DNA of 64,000 nucleotides from Pseudomonas baltica (GCF_014235765.1 NZ_JACMYH010000001.1:1674001-1738000), one strand, 5' to 3'; shown: positions 1-10,627, numbered from the stretch's first letter. Made by a program: numbers and translations. The notes: generated by a model from the sequence alone, not told the origin.

Positions 1-321
1 GCCCTGGTTGATGATCGCGGTGGCGGCCTGGGTCATCTGCGCCAGCGTCATTGCCTTGTCCTGCTGCTTTTCAGTGTCTACTTCCTTGCCGACGTTCCAG
101 TAGTAGGTCTTGTCGGCCTTGATGGAAATGGTGAGCACCTGAGTGTTGTTGTCCTGCGGCAACGCTTCGCTGGAAACCTTGGGCAGATCGACCTTCACAC
201 CTTGGTTGATCATCGGAGCGGTGACCATGAAGATGACCAGCAGTACCAACATCACGTCGATGTAGGGCACCACGTTCATCTCGGCGACCGGCTTGCGTTT
301 TGGGCGACGACCTCGAGTCAT
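1..321 (-). CDS. tolR: TolR, Tol-Pal proton channel subunit (partial)
   Basis: Inner-membrane partner of TolQ in the Tol-Pal system, which uses the proton motive force to draw the outer membrane inward at division. The gene runs off the left edge of the window, leaving the first 107 residues. The product begins MTRGRRPKRKPVAEMNVVP and has one membrane helix (about residues 20-40) containing YIDVMLVLLVIF, where the Asp is the conserved proton-carrying residue of the TolR/ExbD family. The periplasmic part then starts. The ATG lies 14 bases beyond the tolQ stop, consistent with one tolQ-tolR transcript. tolA, tolB and pal would be expected just outside the window. Confidence 0.95.
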   Translation of the reverse strand, partial: MTRGRRPKRKPVAEMNVVPYIDVMLVLLVIFMVTAPMINQGVKVDLPKVSSEALPQDNNTQVLTISIKADKTYYWNVGKEVDTEKQQDKAMTLAQMTQAATAIINQG

Positions 322-335
322 TGGGTTATCCCTGC

Positions 336-1031
336 TCACTCTTCGCTGGTGTGCACTTTACGGTGCAGGATGGCCTGGAACTCGTCAGCGAACGTGTAGT
401 AGCGGTTGATCAGGGTTTCGCTGCGAGCAGCGAAACGGTTGTAGGCGATGACCGCCGGAATCGCTGCGAACAGACCGATGGCCGTGGCAATCAGTGCTTC
501 GGCAATACCTGGCGCAACGGTGGCCAGAGTCGCCTGCTGCGCCGAGGCCAGGCCGCGGAACGAGTTCATGATGCCCCATACGGTACCGAACAGACCCACG
601 TAGGGGCTGGTGGAACCGACGGTTGCCAGGAATGGCAGACCCTGTTCGAGCTTCTCTTCCTCACGGGAAATCGCCACGCGCATGGCACGGCCCACGCCTT
701 CCATCACGGCATCGGGATCGACGCCCTGCTGCTGGCGCAGGCGGGAAAACTCCTTGAAGCCAGCACGGAAAATCTGCTCGACACCCGAATCAGGGTCGGG
801 ATTGCTGCCAGCCTGACGGTACAGCTTGGACAGGTCGATGCCCGACCAGAAGCGTTCCTCGAAGCTGTCCAGGGCACGACGACCGGCGCGCAGCATCGAA
901 CTGCGCTGAAAGATCATGACCCACGAGGTGACCGAGGCGGCCACCAGAATAAGCATTACCAACTGCACCACGACACTGGCATTGCTGACCAAACTCCACA
1001 TGGAGGTATGGTCGACGACGTTAGCTTCCAC
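336..1031 (-). CDS. tolQ: TolQ, Tol-Pal proton channel subunit
   Basis: Polytopic inner-membrane protein of the MotA/TolQ/ExbB family that forms the proton channel with TolR. It has 231 aa, the usual length. There is an N-terminal helix (about 15-38), a cytoplasmic loop with the family pattern FRAGFKEFSRL, and two further helices around 135-200 including TVGSTSPYVGLFGTVWGIM and a glycine/alanine-rich ALIATAIGLFAAIPAV segment. The gene follows ybgC with a 2-base gap and precedes tolR by 14 bases, the standard ybgC-tolQ-tolR order. It is distinct from the ExbB-like paralogue at 20298-20933. Confidence 0.97.
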   Translation of the reverse strand: MEANVVDHTSMWSLVSNASVVVQLVMLILVAASVTSWVMIFQRSSMLRAGRRALDSFEERFWSGIDLSKLYRQAGSNPDPDSGVEQIFRAGFKEFSRLRQQQGVDPDAVMEGVGRAMRVAISREEEKLEQGLPFLATVGSTSPYVGLFGTVWGIMNSFRGLASAQQATLATVAPGIAEALIATAIGLFAAIPAVIAYNRFAARSETLINRYYTFADEFQAILHRKVHTSEE

Positions 1032-1033
1032 GC

Positions 1034-1489
1034 TTAATCTCCTGCACTGGATTGTTTGCCCAGGCCGCCTGCGTCGGCAAAGGCCGTACGCAAGGCTGGG
1101 GGAATGGCCCGGGGTCTGAAGTTATCGGCGCGCACACAGGCCACCATGAACTGCCCTTCGCAGAGCAGCGTTGTATCTTTCACACGCCAGACCTGCTGTT
1201 TGAAACGCAGGCTGGCGCGATTCAATTCGGTTATTTCGGCGGTCACCGTCAGCTCGTCGTCCAACCGCGCCGGCGCATGGTAGCGCGCCTCTGCCGAATG
1301 CACGACGAACAGCAGGTTCTCACCTGCCAGCTGCGACTGGACGAAACCCAGCGCACGCAGGTGCTCGGTACGAGCCCGCTCCATGAATTTGAGGTAGTTG
1401 ACGTAATAGACGACGCCGCCGGCGTCGGTGTCTTCGTAATAGACCCGACACTGATGGGCGAACGCCTGAACCCCGTTTTGCGCGCGCAT
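1034..1489 (-). CDS. ybgC: YbgC, Tol-Pal-associated acyl-CoA thioesterase
   Basis: Hot-dog-fold thioesterase encoded first in the tol-pal operon, acting on acyl-CoA or acyl-ACP, with a presumed role in envelope lipid metabolism. The 151-aa product shows the family signature [18 protein letters not shown] near residues 16-33; the Asp of EDTDAGG is the catalytic residue of 4-hydroxybenzoyl-CoA thioesterase-type enzymes, and [11 protein letters not shown] follows. The ATG at 1489 gives the canonical N-terminus. The 140 bases between this start and the ruvB stop probably hold the tol operon promoter, but I could not identify boxes with confidence. Confidence 0.95.
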   Translation of the reverse strand: MRAQNGVQAFAHQCRVYYEDTDAGGVVYYVNYLKFMERARTEHLRALGFVQSQLAGENLLFVVHSAEARYHAPARLDDELTVTAEITELNRASLRFKQQVWRVKDTTLLCEGQFMVACVRADNFRPRAIPPALRTAFADAGGLGKQSSAGD

Positions 1490-1629
1490 ACTCTAGTGCT
1501 TACTCCTCAGGTTGCCAATCCGCCCGGGCAACTGTTTTTTCGTCGCGTGTGCAGGCAAGGGCCATGCAAAAGCCGTGTCAGCCCCTAGGACCACGGAAAG
1601 CCGAATTAGGTCGCTGTGCGAGGGGCCTT

Positions 1630-2685
1630 TCATGCGTCGATTTCTTCGGACATGGCATCGCTGCCCGGCATGTCGCCCAGCCGGTTGGGAATGTTCAGAC
1701 CGAAATGCAGGTAGGCGTGGCGCGTCACGACCCGGCCGCGCGGGGTACGCATGATGTAGCCCTGCTGAATGAGGTAAGGCTCCAGGACGTCCTCGATGGT
1801 GTGGCGCTCTTCGCTGATCGCTGCGGCGAGACTGTCGACACCCACCGGCCCACCGTCGAACTTCTCGATCATGGTCAGCAGCAGCCGGCGATCCTGGTGG
1901 TCGAAGCCGCGCTCGTCGACGTCGAGCATGTTCAGCGCCAGGTCGGCGATGGGCTTGGTGATGTGCCCCTTGCCACGCACCTGGGCGAAGTCGCGCACGC
2001 GGCGCAGCAGGCGATTGGCGATTCGCGGCGTACCGCGGGCGCGGCGGGCGATCTCGAAGGCGCCTTCGTCCTCGATCTCCAGGTTGAGGATATTGCCCGA
2101 TCGACTGACGATGGTTGCAAGGTCCGCGGTGCTGTAGAACTCCAGGCGCTGGACGATACCGAAGCGGTCACGCAGCGGATTGGTCAGCATGCCTGCCCTG
2201 GTGGTGGCCCCGACCAGGGTGAACGGCGGCAGATCGAGCTTGATGGAACGTGCCGCGGGACCCTCGCCAATCATGATGTCGAGCTGGAAGTCCTCCATGG
2301 CCGGATACAGGACTTCCTCGACGATGGGCGACAGCCGGTGGATCTCGTCGATGAACAGCACATCGTGGGGTTCCAGGTTGGTAAGCAGGGCAGCCAGGTC
2401 GCCCGGCCGTTCCAGTACCGGCCCCGACGTGCTCTTGATCGACACGCCCATTTCCTGGGCGATGATATTGGCCAGGGTCGTCTTGCCCAACCCGGGCGGG
2501 CCGAAGATCAAGGTGTGATCCAGGGATTCACTGCGCCCGCGCGCAGCCTGGATGAACAGCTCCATCTGCTCGCGCACGGTGGGCTGGCCAATGTAGTCGG
2601 CCAGGCTGAGCGGGCGGATGGCCCGATCCTGTACTTCTTCCCGATCGCGGCCGGTGGCGGCGATCAGACGGTCGGCTTCGATCAC
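1630..2685 (-). CDS. ruvB: RuvB, Holliday-junction branch migration ATPase
   Basis: Hexameric AAA+ motor that, with RuvA, drives branch migration at Holliday junctions. The 351-aa product carries Walker [12 protein letters not shown] (about residues 63-73), Walker [10 protein letters not shown], sensor 1 GATTRAG, an arginine finger region PLRDRFG, and a C-terminal winged-helix domain with [12 protein letters not shown]. The start is GTG at 2685, placed directly after the ruvA TAA with no spacer, so translation is probably coupled. No clear SOS (LexA) box was found upstream of ruvA. Confidence 0.97.
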   Translation of the reverse strand: MIEADRLIAATGRDREEVQDRAIRPLSLADYIGQPTVREQMELFIQAARGRSESLDHTLIFGPPGLGKTTLANIIAQEMGVSIKSTSGPVLERPGDLAALLTNLEPHDVLFIDEIHRLSPIVEEVLYPAMEDFQLDIMIGEGPAARSIKLDLPPFTLVGATTRAGMLTNPLRDRFGIVQRLEFYSTADLATIVSRSGNILNLEIEDEGAFEIARRARGTPRIANRLLRRVRDFAQVRGKGHITKPIADLALNMLDVDERGFDHQDRRLLLTMIEKFDGGPVGVDSLAAAISEERHTIEDVLEPYLIQQGYIMRTPRGRVVTRHAYLHFGLNIPNRLGDMPGSDAMSEEIDA

Positions 2686-3294
2686 TTAGATCATTCCCTT
2701 CAACGAGCGGCGGATCAATTCTTCGCTGCTCAGCCCCTTGGCGTCGATGGCCGCCACGGCGCGACTGGCCTCCTGGGGCTTGTAGCCCAGGGAGATGAGC
2801 GCACTGACGGCATCGGCTTCGGCGCTGTTGACCGGCGCCGGCCCCTGCGGCCCACTGGGCACCAGCTCGAACATGCTCGGCGTGGTCTGCCAGGCCTTGA
2901 AGCGATCCTTGAGTTCGACCAGAAGCCGCTCGGCGGTCTTCTTGCCCACGCCGGGTATCTTCACCAGCGCCGAGGTGTCCTGAGCCTGCACGCAGCGCAC
3001 GAGTTCGTCGACGTCCAACCCCGACATCAGCGCCAGTGCCAGCTTGGGGCCGACGCCGTTGAGGCGGATCAGCTCACGGAACAGCTCGCGCTCGCGCTTT
3101 TCATAGAAGCCATAGAGTAACTGAGCGTCTTCACGCACAACCAGGTGGGTGTGCAGGGTCACGCTTTCGCCGACCGGCGGCAGCCGATAGAGCGTGGTCA
3201 TCGGCACTTCGAGCTCATAGCCCAGCCCGTTGACGTCGAGAATCAGGTGCGGCGGCTGCTTTTCAGCCAAGGTACCGCGCAGGCGTCCAATCAC
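2686..3294 (-). CDS. ruvA: RuvA, Holliday-junction binding subunit
   Basis: DNA-binding tetramer that holds four-way junctions and loads RuvB. The 202-aa product begins [20 protein letters not shown] (GTG start at 3294). It has the N-terminal OB fold, then tandem helix-hairpin-helix motifs including [15 protein letters not shown] and [16 protein letters not shown], and a C-terminal RuvB-binding three-helix domain ending LKGMI. The gene lies 117 bases downstream of ruvC and abuts ruvB. In this group the order is ruvC, ruvA, ruvB, and all three lie on the minus strand. Confidence 0.97.
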   Translation of the reverse strand: MIGRLRGTLAEKQPPHLILDVNGLGYELEVPMTTLYRLPPVGESVTLHTHLVVREDAQLLYGFYEKRERELFRELIRLNGVGPKLALALMSGLDVDELVRCVQAQDTSALVKIPGVGKKTAERLLVELKDRFKAWQTTPSMFELVPSGPQGPAPVNSAEADAVSALISLGYKPQEASRAVAAIDAKGLSSEELIRRSLKGMI

Positions 3295-3411
3295 GTATGA
3301 ATCCTTTGTCGGAAGGCGCAGTCACGCCCTGTTCATGCGGGCCAGTTCGAGGGCCATCATTACAGGACTGAGGTGAGCTGCAAGCAAAAAAGTTTGAAAC
3401 GATGTAAGCCG

Positions 3412-3936
3412 CTACAGGCGCAGGCGCCCACCGCGACTGCGGGCGGCGCTCAGCCCGTGGGGCATGAGGCTGGATCGGGTGTGCGCGTGGGTGAGTGCGA
3501 TGGCCAGGGCGTCGGAGGCATCGATCTGGGGTTTCTGGGTCAGTTTGAGCAGGTGCATGACCATCATTTGTACCTGTTCCTTGTTGGCCGCGCCGGTGCC
3601 GACGATGGCCTGCTTGACCTGGGTGGCACTGTACTCGGCGATCTCCAGCCCCTCCTCCGCCGCCGCGACGATGGCAGCGCCACGCGCCTGGCCCAGTTTC
3701 AGGGCCGAGTCGGCGTTGCGCGCCATGAACACCCGCTCGATGCCCATGGTCACCGGACCGTAGGTCTGGATCACCTCACGCACCCCACGAAAAACGATCT
3801 GCAGACGATCATGCAGCAGTCCGCCGCCGGTACGAATACAACCCGAAGCCACGTATTCGCACCCGCGGCCGGTTTCACGCACGACGCCAAACCCGGTGAT
3901 GCGCGAGCCTGGGTCGATTCCAAGAATTAATGTCAT
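3412..3936 (-). CDS. ruvC: RuvC, Holliday-junction resolvase
   Basis: Endonuclease that cuts Holliday junctions symmetrically after RuvAB branch migration. The 174-aa product begins [19 protein letters not shown]; the Asp of GIDPG is the first metal ligand. Later conserved features are [22 protein letters not shown], containing the catalytic Glu, and the C-terminal [14 protein letters not shown], containing the last Asp pair. An upstream in-frame ATG would add 34 residues, but they are unlike the family N-terminus, so the ATG at 3936 was chosen. Between this start and the yebC stop lie about 160 bases with a REP element. Confidence 0.96.
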   Translation of the reverse strand: MTLILGIDPGSRITGFGVVRETGRGCEYVASGCIRTGGGLLHDRLQIVFRGVREVIQTYGPVTMGIERVFMARNADSALKLGQARGAAIVAAAEEGLEIAEYSATQVKQAIVGTGAANKEQVQMMVMHLLKLTQKPQIDASDALAIALTHAHTRSSLMPHGLSAARSRGGRLRL

Positions 3937-3968
3937 AAAGCCTGCAGTAGTGAGAAACACGGCTGACG

Positions 3969-4000
3969 CCTTCGCGGGTATAACCCGCTCCCACATGGGT
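3969..4000. repeat. REP-like palindromic element (ruvC-yebC intergenic)
   Basis: The stretch contains TTCGCGGGTATAACCCGCTC followed by CCACATGGG. It nearly matches the elements at 48171-48268 (TTCGCGGGTAGAACCCGCTC then CCACAGGG), showing that a dispersed intergenic palindrome family is present. The GCGGGT/ACCCGC halves can form a hairpin. Such elements sit between convergent or co-directional genes in Pseudomonas genomes and may act as weak terminators or mRNA stabilisers; that role is inference. Confidence 0.7.
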
Positions 4001-4096
4001 GTGCATAGCATGTGGGAACGCTGCGGGCGGCGAGCCATCTACCGGCCAAGAGGCCGGCACTGGTAAAGCATGGCTTAGATGAAACACACGGGCCGA

Positions 4097-4843
4097 TCAG
4101 CCAAGCTGCTCCATCACGGCGTCGGATATCTCGGCGTTGGAATAGACGTTTTGCACATCATCCAGATCTTCGAGCATGTCGATCAGCTTCAGCACCTTCT
4201 CGGCACCTTCCGCATCGAGTTCGGCACTGGTCGTCGGCGCCATGACGATCTCGGCTTCATCGGCATTGAAACCGGCCGCCTGCAGCGCATTGCCCACCGA
4301 GTAGAAGCTGGCGAACGAGGTGAACACGTCCATCGAGCCGTCGCCATGGGTCACGATGTCGTCGGCATCGGCCTCCATGGCCGCCTCCATCAACGCATCC
4401 TCGTCCACGCCCGGTGCGAAGGACAACTGCCCCTTGCGCTCGAACAGATACGCCACCGAACCATCGGTGCCCAGATTGCCCCCGCATTTGCTGAACGCAT
4501 GACGCACGGCGGCAGCGGTGCGATTGCGGTTGTCGGTCATGCATTCGACCAGTACGGCGACGCCACCGGGACCGTAGCCCTCGTAGCTCAGCTCGACCAC
4601 GTCGTCGCTGCCGGCTGCCCCGGTGCCCCGTGCAATCGCGCGATCGATGATGTCGCGACTCATGTTGGCGCTCAGGGCCTTGTCCAGCGCCAGGCGCAGA
4701 CGCGGATTGGAACCTGGCTCGCCGCCGCCCTGGCGGGCAGCGACGGTCAGTTCACGAATCCACTTGGTGAAGATCTTGCCCCTCTTGGCATCCTGGCGCT
4801 CTTTGCGGTGCTTGATGTTCGCCCACTTGGAATGACCAGCCAT
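4097..4843 (-). CDS. yebC: YebC/PmpR-family transcriptional regulator
   Basis: Member of the conserved YebC/TACO1 family. In Pseudomonas aeruginosa the homologue PmpR binds DNA and modulates quorum sensing; other members assist translation at proline stretches. The 248-aa product begins [20 protein letters not shown], the family signature, and has the usual three-domain length. Features include [14 protein letters not shown] and the C-terminal [17 protein letters not shown] longer in-frame start exists 23 codons upstream but adds non-family residues, so the ATG at 4843 was chosen. The gene lies downstream of aspS on the same strand, separated by about 100 bases that contain a strong UUCG hairpin. 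Confidence 0.95.
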   Translation of the reverse strand: MAGHSKWANIKHRKERQDAKRGKIFTKWIRELTVAARQGGGEPGSNPRLRLALDKALSANMSRDIIDRAIARGTGAAGSDDVVELSYEGYGPGGVAVLVECMTDNRNRTAAAVRHAFSKCGGNLGTDGSVAYLFERKGQLSFAPGVDEDALMEAAMEADADDIVTHGDGSMDVFTSFASFYSVGNALQAAGFNADEAEIVMAPTTSAELDAEGAEKVLKLIDMLEDLDDVQNVYSNAEISDAVMEQLG

Positions 4844-4916
4844 AACGCAACTCCAGTTTCTGTGTGTTACCCATACGAACCCTGCCCCTGGCAAGGTTTT
4901 TCCACCGCCCAACGCA

Positions 4917-4940
4917 AGGGCGCATCCGAAGATGCGCCCT
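4917..4940 (-). terminator. UUCG-loop hairpin between aspS and yebC
   Basis: A perfect 10-bp inverted repeat (AGGGCGCATC / GATGCGCCCT) encloses a four-base loop that reads TTCG on the minus strand, an extra-stable tetraloop. It starts nine bases after the aspS stop codon. No T-run follows, so it may act as an mRNA 3'-end stabiliser or partial terminator rather than a full intrinsic terminator. Confidence 0.55.
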
Positions 4941-4948
4941 GTCAGCAG

Positions 4949-6724
<1,776 letters not shown>

Positions 6725-6825
6725 AGTAGTGGTTTCACTTCTCGTAATTCATGATTCGATGACGGCGTGTAGCTGGACACGCGGCACCCTGGACATAGTG
6801 CAGGAGCAGGCCGGGGCCGGGCAAT

Positions 6826-7047
6826 TCACTCGGCCTTGTCGCCGCCTGCCAGATTCTTCTTGTTGCCGGTCTTGAAATCGGTCTCGTACCAGCCGGTGCC
6901 GCTGAGGCGGAAGCCCGGCATGGAAAGCACCTTTTTCAGTTGTGGCGCCTGGCAGGCAGGGCAATCGGTCAAAGGCTCGGCGCTGATCTTTTGAATGACT
7001 TCCATCTGATGACCGCAGGAAGCACATTGATAGTCGTACATCGGCAT
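6826..7047 (-). CDS. FmdB-family zinc-ribbon protein
   Basis: Small protein (73 aa) of the FmdB/putative regulatory protein family, function not established. It begins MPMYDYQCASCGHQMEVIQK and has two CxxC pairs, CASC (about 8-11) and CPAC (about 32-35), expected to bind one zinc ion. The middle has the family motif MPGFRLSGTGWYETDFK. The chosen ATG at 7047 gives this standard N-terminus; a longer frame adds 12 non-family residues. It sits immediately upstream of aspS, an arrangement common in Pseudomonas, suggesting co-transcription. Confidence 0.9.
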   Translation of the reverse strand: MPMYDYQCASCGHQMEVIQKISAEPLTDCPACQAPQLKKVLSMPGFRLSGTGWYETDFKTGNKKNLAGGDKAE

Positions 7048-7107
7048 GGGTAGTGTCTCGGCAACCAAATGACCGCGGCGCAAGCGGCGCCAGGGCGAAA
7101 CGCGGGA

Positions 7108-7482
7108 TTATATCCGGTTAATCGACGCTGCGCAGCCGTCCAAGGTAACAGACGACGTTCGATCACGTCCCATCAAGTAGGTGACACAGACTACCCGCAC
7201 CAGTCCGCTGAAATTCTTGACGCCGCCATGGCGCAGGTGCACTTCGCGGTCGACGTAGGAAAGCAGCGCGTTCACCGTGCATTCATTGGCCAGGGCGATG
7301 CGCTCGAGAATCTCCCAGTAGATCCGTTCCAGGCGCAGGCAGGTGGCGAAACCGTTCAAGCGAACCGAACGCGAGACAGGCCTGGCCAGGCCCATGTCGA
7401 AGTTGTCCGAGTAGGGATCGACGGCAAGCTTGCTCGATCGATCGAGCTGGCGCGCCCGGGTGACGATGATGTTCCGTTCCAT
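7108..7482 (-). CDS. Ribbon-helix-helix domain protein
   Basis: 124-aa protein resembling the RHH_4 family of small, probably DNA-binding proteins. The core is SVRLNGFATCLRLERIYWEI (residues about 38-57): a beta strand followed by two helices, with ALLSYVDREVHLR and NFSGLVRVVCVTYL completing the fold. No catalytic motif is visible. It lies downstream of the Dps-like gene with a 231-base gap and upstream of the zinc-ribbon gene on the same strand. The regulatory target is unknown. The start at 7482 is the first ATG in the frame and was not independently supported by a strong ribosome binding site. Confidence 0.75.
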   Translation of the reverse strand: MERNIIVTRARQLDRSSKLAVDPYSDNFDMGLARPVSRSVRLNGFATCLRLERIYWEILERIALANECTVNALLSYVDREVHLRHGGVKNFSGLVRVVCVTYLMGRDRTSSVTLDGCAASINRI

Positions 7483-7664
7483 GGATCAGTGCTTCCTTGA
7501 TGATCGCCCCTCCAACCCTGGAGGTGTGCTGACGGATCTATGGAAGCGTATCGGCGAACGATGACGACAGGGGAATACGGAAGTGCATACGTACGAAGAG
7601 CGGCGTCGTTGGGTAGGAGCGAACCCCCCGTACCCAGGCCGGTGGCAAGCGGGAAAAGCTGGAT

Positions 7665-7706
7665 CGACACGGCGGGCGCAGCAGTGCAAAAGACGCCGCC
7701 GTGTCG
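7665..7706. repeat. Inverted repeat downstream of the Dps-like gene
   Basis: Perfect 11-bp arms CGACACGGCGG (7665-7675) and CCGCCGTGTCG (7696-7706) are separated by 20 bases, just past the stop codon of the Dps-like gene. It may be a transcription end signal for that gene, but no T-tract follows on the minus strand. The remaining bases up to the RHH gene start show no gene. Confidence 0.4.
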
Positions 7707-7713
7707 CCAGGGA

Positions 7714-8184
7714 TCAGCCTTCGAGCAGCGAACGCAGCATCCAGGCAGTCTTCTCGTGCACCTGCATGCGCTGGGTCAGCAGGTCGGCCGTCGGCTCGTC
7801 GCTGACCTTGTCCAGCAGCGGGAAGATACCGCGGGCCGTGCGGGTGACGGCTTCCTGGCCTTCGACCAGTTGCTTGATCATGTCCTGGGCCGAGGGCACC
7901 CCTTCCTCTTCCTTGATCGAAGACAGGCGGGCATAGACCGAATAGGCGCCAGGCGCGGGAAAACCGAGGGCACGGATACGCTCGGCGATGCAGTCCACGG
8001 CCAGCGCCAGTTCGGTGTACTGCTCTTCGAACATCAGGTGCAGGGTACGGAAAGCCGGGCCGGTCACGTTCCAGTGGAAATTGTGCGTCTTGAGGTACAG
8101 GACGTAGGTGTCGGAAAGCAGACGGGACAGGCCGTCCACGATCGATTTGCGATCTTCTTCGCTGATGCCGATATCGATTGCCAT
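7714..8184 (-). CDS. Dps-family ferritin-like DNA protection protein
   Basis: Ferritin-like miniferritin (156 aa) expected to oxidise and store iron and protect DNA during stress. The N-terminus [20 protein letters not shown] precedes the first helix. The ferroxidase motif is visible as [16 protein letters not shown] (His of NFHW) and, one turn on in helix [21 protein letters not shown] (Asp and Glu ligands). The remainder is helical, ending [15 protein letters not shown]. The ATG at 8184 follows AAGGA with good spacing; an upstream frame extension was rejected. It stands alone, with 314 bases separating it from the divergent cold-shock-domain gene. Confidence 0.92.
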   Translation of the reverse strand: MAIDIGISEEDRKSIVDGLSRLLSDTYVLYLKTHNFHWNVTGPAFRTLHLMFEEQYTELALAVDCIAERIRALGFPAPGAYSVYARLSSIKEEEGVPSAQDMIKQLVEGQEAVTRTARGIFPLLDKVSDEPTADLLTQRMQVHEKTAWMLRSLLEG

Positions 8185-8498
8185 GTGATGTCCTTGATGA
8201 CGATGAATGTATACCACCACGGGTGGATGCCCACTTTACCAAGACCCATCGACCCACGCAGCTCCGGCCTCGGGCAAGTTGCGCAGGCTATCCGCCCGAC
8301 GGCGTCGGGCGCCGCTCTGGCCGATTTGAGAAGGATCGGGCTTTGCTGTTAAATAGACCGCGTGCCGCCGGGGCGATTCATCAAGCCGTGGCGCATAGGC
8401 TGATCCCTGCAGATGCTCGGCAATTATTGTCACCCCAACGCTGTGCTTGTTGCGGTATCAGCTCTTCCTGATGCCTGATCTTAGAGTGAGCCAATCAA
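8185..8498. other. Divergent intergenic region, no gene seen
   Basis: 314 bases between the minus-strand Dps-like gene and the plus-strand cold-shock-domain gene. No open frame with coding character was found. The region must hold both promoters; I could not fix -35/-10 boxes or an OxyR-type site with confidence. A GC-rich dyad (CCCGACGGCGTCGGG) lies around 8296-8310 and could form a small hairpin. Confidence 0.5.
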
Positions 8499-9089
8499 AT
8501 GTTGAAAATCGTCCACCTCCTGACGGGCGCAGCGGCCGTGCTGCTGTCGTTCATACCAAGCCTGCGGGCCGATGTAGCGCCTTACCTGCAACAACCCGAC
8601 GCAATCTACCTGGCGCTGTTCGGTCTGCTCAACCTGCTTTTGGCTCCAGTGATACCGCGCTGGAACAAAGGCCCACGTCATCTGTTGCAAAATCTGGTCA
8701 GTGTGCTGCTGGTTGCCTCGGTGATCACCCAGACCCTGACGTTGCTGGTGCCGCTGCCGGCCATCGGCATCCTGCCGGGCCTGTTGTGCGCACTGCTCGC
8801 GTGCCTGGCGCACCTGTCGATCAGCTTCTACCGCGCGTCACCGGCACCCAGCGCCGTGCAGTACGACATGACCAACCGCGATACCGGTACGGTGAAGTGG
8901 TTCAACACGTCGAAGGGCTTCGGCTTCATTTCCCGCGATTCCGGCGACGACATCTTCGTGCATTTTCGTGCCATTCGTGGCGAAGGCCATCGCGTGCTGG
9001 TCGAAGGCCAACGGGTCGAGTTCTCGGTCATGAACCGTGACAAGGGTCTGCAGGCCGAAGACGTGATTGCGGCATCGCCACGTCGCTGA
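8499..9089 (+). CDS. Membrane protein with C-terminal cold-shock domain
   Basis: 196-aa two-part protein. The first ~115 residues are hydrophobic with about four membrane segments (around 5-24, 35-55, 62-85, 88-112), separated by short loops such as [13 protein letters not shown]. The C-terminal ~70 residues are a complete cold-shock domain: [19 protein letters not shown] contains RNP1 (KGFGFI) and DDIFVHF is RNP2. The domain should bind single-stranded RNA or DNA at the cytoplasmic face. The synteny (Dps, this gene, slyX, HIT, porin) matches other pseudomonads, where a cold-shock protein is annotated here. Function of the membrane part is unknown. It ends at a strong bidirectional terminator. 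Confidence 0.9.
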   Translation: MLKIVHLLTGAAAVLLSFIPSLRADVAPYLQQPDAIYLALFGLLNLLLAPVIPRWNKGPRHLLQNLVSVLLVASVITQTLTLLVPLPAIGILPGLLCALLACLAHLSISFYRASPAPSAVQYDMTNRDTGTVKWFNTSKGFGFISRDSGDDIFVHFRAIRGEGHRVLVEGQRVEFSVMNRDKGLQAEDVIAASPRR

Positions 9090-9103
9090 CTCCAATGCAG
9101 CAA

Positions 9104-9133
9104 TAAAAAAACGCGGGCATTGCCCGCGTTTTT
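9104..9133. terminator. Bidirectional intrinsic terminator
   Basis: Stem ACGCGGGCA / TGCCCGCGT (9111-9119, 9121-9129) with a one-base centre is preceded by A7 and followed by T5, so it can stop transcripts from both the cold-shock-domain gene (+) and slyX (-), which converge here. Confidence 0.85.
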
Positions 9134-9152
9134 CATTGCCGAAAAAAAGATT

Positions 9153-9359
9153 TCAGTAATGCGGCGGCGGCGCCTCCTGGGTAGCCGTTTCGAACTGGCC
9201 GACCATTTCTTCCTGACGCTTGAGCAGCGCGGCCAGCTGCATCTGCAGGCGCTCGATCGCCCGCTGTTGCAGGATCAGTTCGTCGCTGAGCGAAGACAGG
9301 GTGTCATCCTGAAAAGCCAGACGTGTCTCCAGCTCCATCACGCGATCTTCCAGACTCAT
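9153..9359 (-). CDS. slyX: SlyX family coiled-coil protein
   Basis: Short (68 aa) predicted coiled-coil protein of unknown biochemical role. It begins [20 protein letters not shown] and keeps heptad-like leucines through [19 protein letters not shown], ending in the family's proline/His tail APPPHY. The ATG at 9359 overlaps the HIT gene stop by four bases (ATGA), so the two are translationally coupled, the same pairing as in other Pseudomonas genomes. Confidence 0.92.
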   Translation of the reverse strand: MSLEDRVMELETRLAFQDDTLSSLSDELILQQRAIERLQMQLAALLKRQEEMVGQFETATQEAPPPHY

Positions 9360-9787
9360 GCCCTGCCCTCCGTAAAAATGAAATCGGTGCCCAGCACGCC
9401 TGCCAGCCTTTGGCGAACCGCCACCAATTGCTCGGCGGTGTAAGGCATGGACGGCAGCTTGCCCCACACGGGCGCAGGCCAGGCCGCGTCGGCCCGGTAG
9501 CGAACGATCACGTGCATATGCAACTGACTCACGACATTGCCCAGGGTCGCGATGTTGATCTTGTCGGCGCCATAGTGCTGGTGAAGCAACTTGGCCAATG
9601 CATTGGTTTCGCTCCACAGCACTTCACGGTCTGCGTCATCGAGTTCGAAGACCTCGGTGATATCCGGGCGTCGCGGCACCAGAATGAACCAGGGATACCT
9701 GGCGTCATTACTGAGCAGCAGGCGACAAAGTGCGAAGTCACCGATGACATGAGCGTCTCCGGCAAGTCGGGCATCCAGGCTGAACAC
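9356..9787 (-). CDS. HIT domain (histidine triad) protein
   Basis: 143-aa nucleotide-binding/hydrolase-type protein of the histidine triad superfamily. The triad region reads [13 protein letters not shown], so the first His of HxHxH is replaced by Gln; the central, normally nucleophilic His is kept, and this variant is usual in the proteobacterial subfamily with a C-terminal AAWPAPVWG motif, as here. The start was set at GTG 9787 because GGAG lies seven bases upstream and the resulting FSLDARL N-terminus fits the family; the frame continues 52 codons further upstream without family resemblance. Substrate unknown. Confidence 0.88.
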   Translation of the reverse strand: MFSLDARLAGDAHVIGDFALCRLLLSNDARYPWFILVPRRPDITEVFELDDADREVLWSETNALAKLLHQHYGADKINIATLGNVVSQLHMHVIVRYRADAAWPAPVWGKLPSMPYTAEQLVAVRQRLAGVLGTDFIFTEGRA

Positions 9788-9888
9788 GGGCGTTCTCCAC
9801 AGGAAGGAATGGGGGATCGAGGCATGGCCGCGAATCATCGAATGCCAAGGATAGCGTGCCTGATCGGTTTTTTCCGAACCCACCGGCA

Positions 9889-10113
9889 TCAACTCGACAT
9901 GCCTGCAACCGGCGCATCTCGCACCGAGTCGTAAGCGAAGCACGGTTTTGGTGCCTTCCGCCCCAGGATCGCCCGCGGCATCAGGGCTTGCCGAACCGCC
10001 TTTCGCTGCAGTTCACGCGCTTTATGCAGTACCGCGCGTAACTGCCTGACAAGCGGTCCTTCTTTACGTGGGCACAGCGTTGCCAATTCCTGTCGGTGGT
10101 CTAGCCTTGCCAT
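9889..10113 (-). CDS. Possible small basic protein (doubtful)
   Basis: A 74-codon frame starting ATG at 10113, with AAAGGTGA about ten bases upstream. The product is arginine/lysine-rich in its first two thirds (for example LVRQLRAVLHKARELQRKAV, possibly helical) and ends with a less ordered tail. No family was recognised. It could be a genuine small gene in an otherwise empty stretch or chance coding potential; conservation in related genomes would decide. Confidence 0.25.
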   Translation of the reverse strand: MARLDHRQELATLCPRKEGPLVRQLRAVLHKARELQRKAVRQALMPRAILGRKAPKPCFAYDSVRDAPVAGMSS

Positions 10114-10560
10114 TCAGGACGTCACCTTTCGCACCAAAAAGGTCCACCAGGGAAGGTCTCGGTGCATCAAGGCCTCGCAATCTACCCACTCTTGTCACCC
10201 TGCGGTAACGTTTGCGCCGCGAAACAGGATTCACTCGCACAGCGGTATTCGTTACCGAGGAAAGCAGGAATGGCCCGATGCGCCGGTTTTACGCGGGCTT
10301 GGCCGAACCACTGGAAGAAAAGTGAAAAATATGTGAACTGCTGGCACGTTTGTGCACGCTTGTTGCATTCATCCCAGCACGGTCACCGGGGACGTGGGAA
10401 GACGAAACCGGAACAAACGGAAACAGTGAATCAATGACGCACGTTAGTGCAGGCACACAACCCAAGTGTGGTTGTAAGCCTGGACATGCAACAGCGGACT
10501 TGAAGTATCGCCAACATGACCGGCGTGGTATACGTTCCGCGCCGTCATAAAAAGAAAGAA

Positions 10561-10590
10561 CTGCCTCAGATAAAAAAACAGGTGAGGCAG
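10561..10590 (+). promoter_or_regulatory. Hairpin in porin leader
   Basis: Inverted repeat CTGCCTCA (10561-10568) / TGAGGCAG (10583-10590) encloses a 14-base loop containing A7. It ends about 37 bases before the porin ATG. Position suggests a 5'-UTR stem affecting mRNA stability or translation; there is no T-run for a terminator. Confidence 0.4.
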
Positions 10591-10627
10591 TGGTTACTCT
10601 TCTTAAAAACCAAAGGAGCAAATCACG

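Larger units (their letters stand above)
9788..10627. other. Gene-poor 840-base region upstream of the porin
   Basis: No confidently coding gene. The first part (9788 to about 10130) contains a weak minus-strand frame described separately. The part from about 10140 to 10560 is less GC-rich than the surroundings, without a plausible gene, and probably carries the porin's control region. A hairpin with an A-rich loop at 10561-10590 sits just before the porin ribosome binding site (AAAGGAG). Confidence 0.55.

Noticed and set aside
10440..10627. A riboswitch before the porin
   Set aside because: A single hairpin with an A-rich loop; no recognisable riboswitch core.
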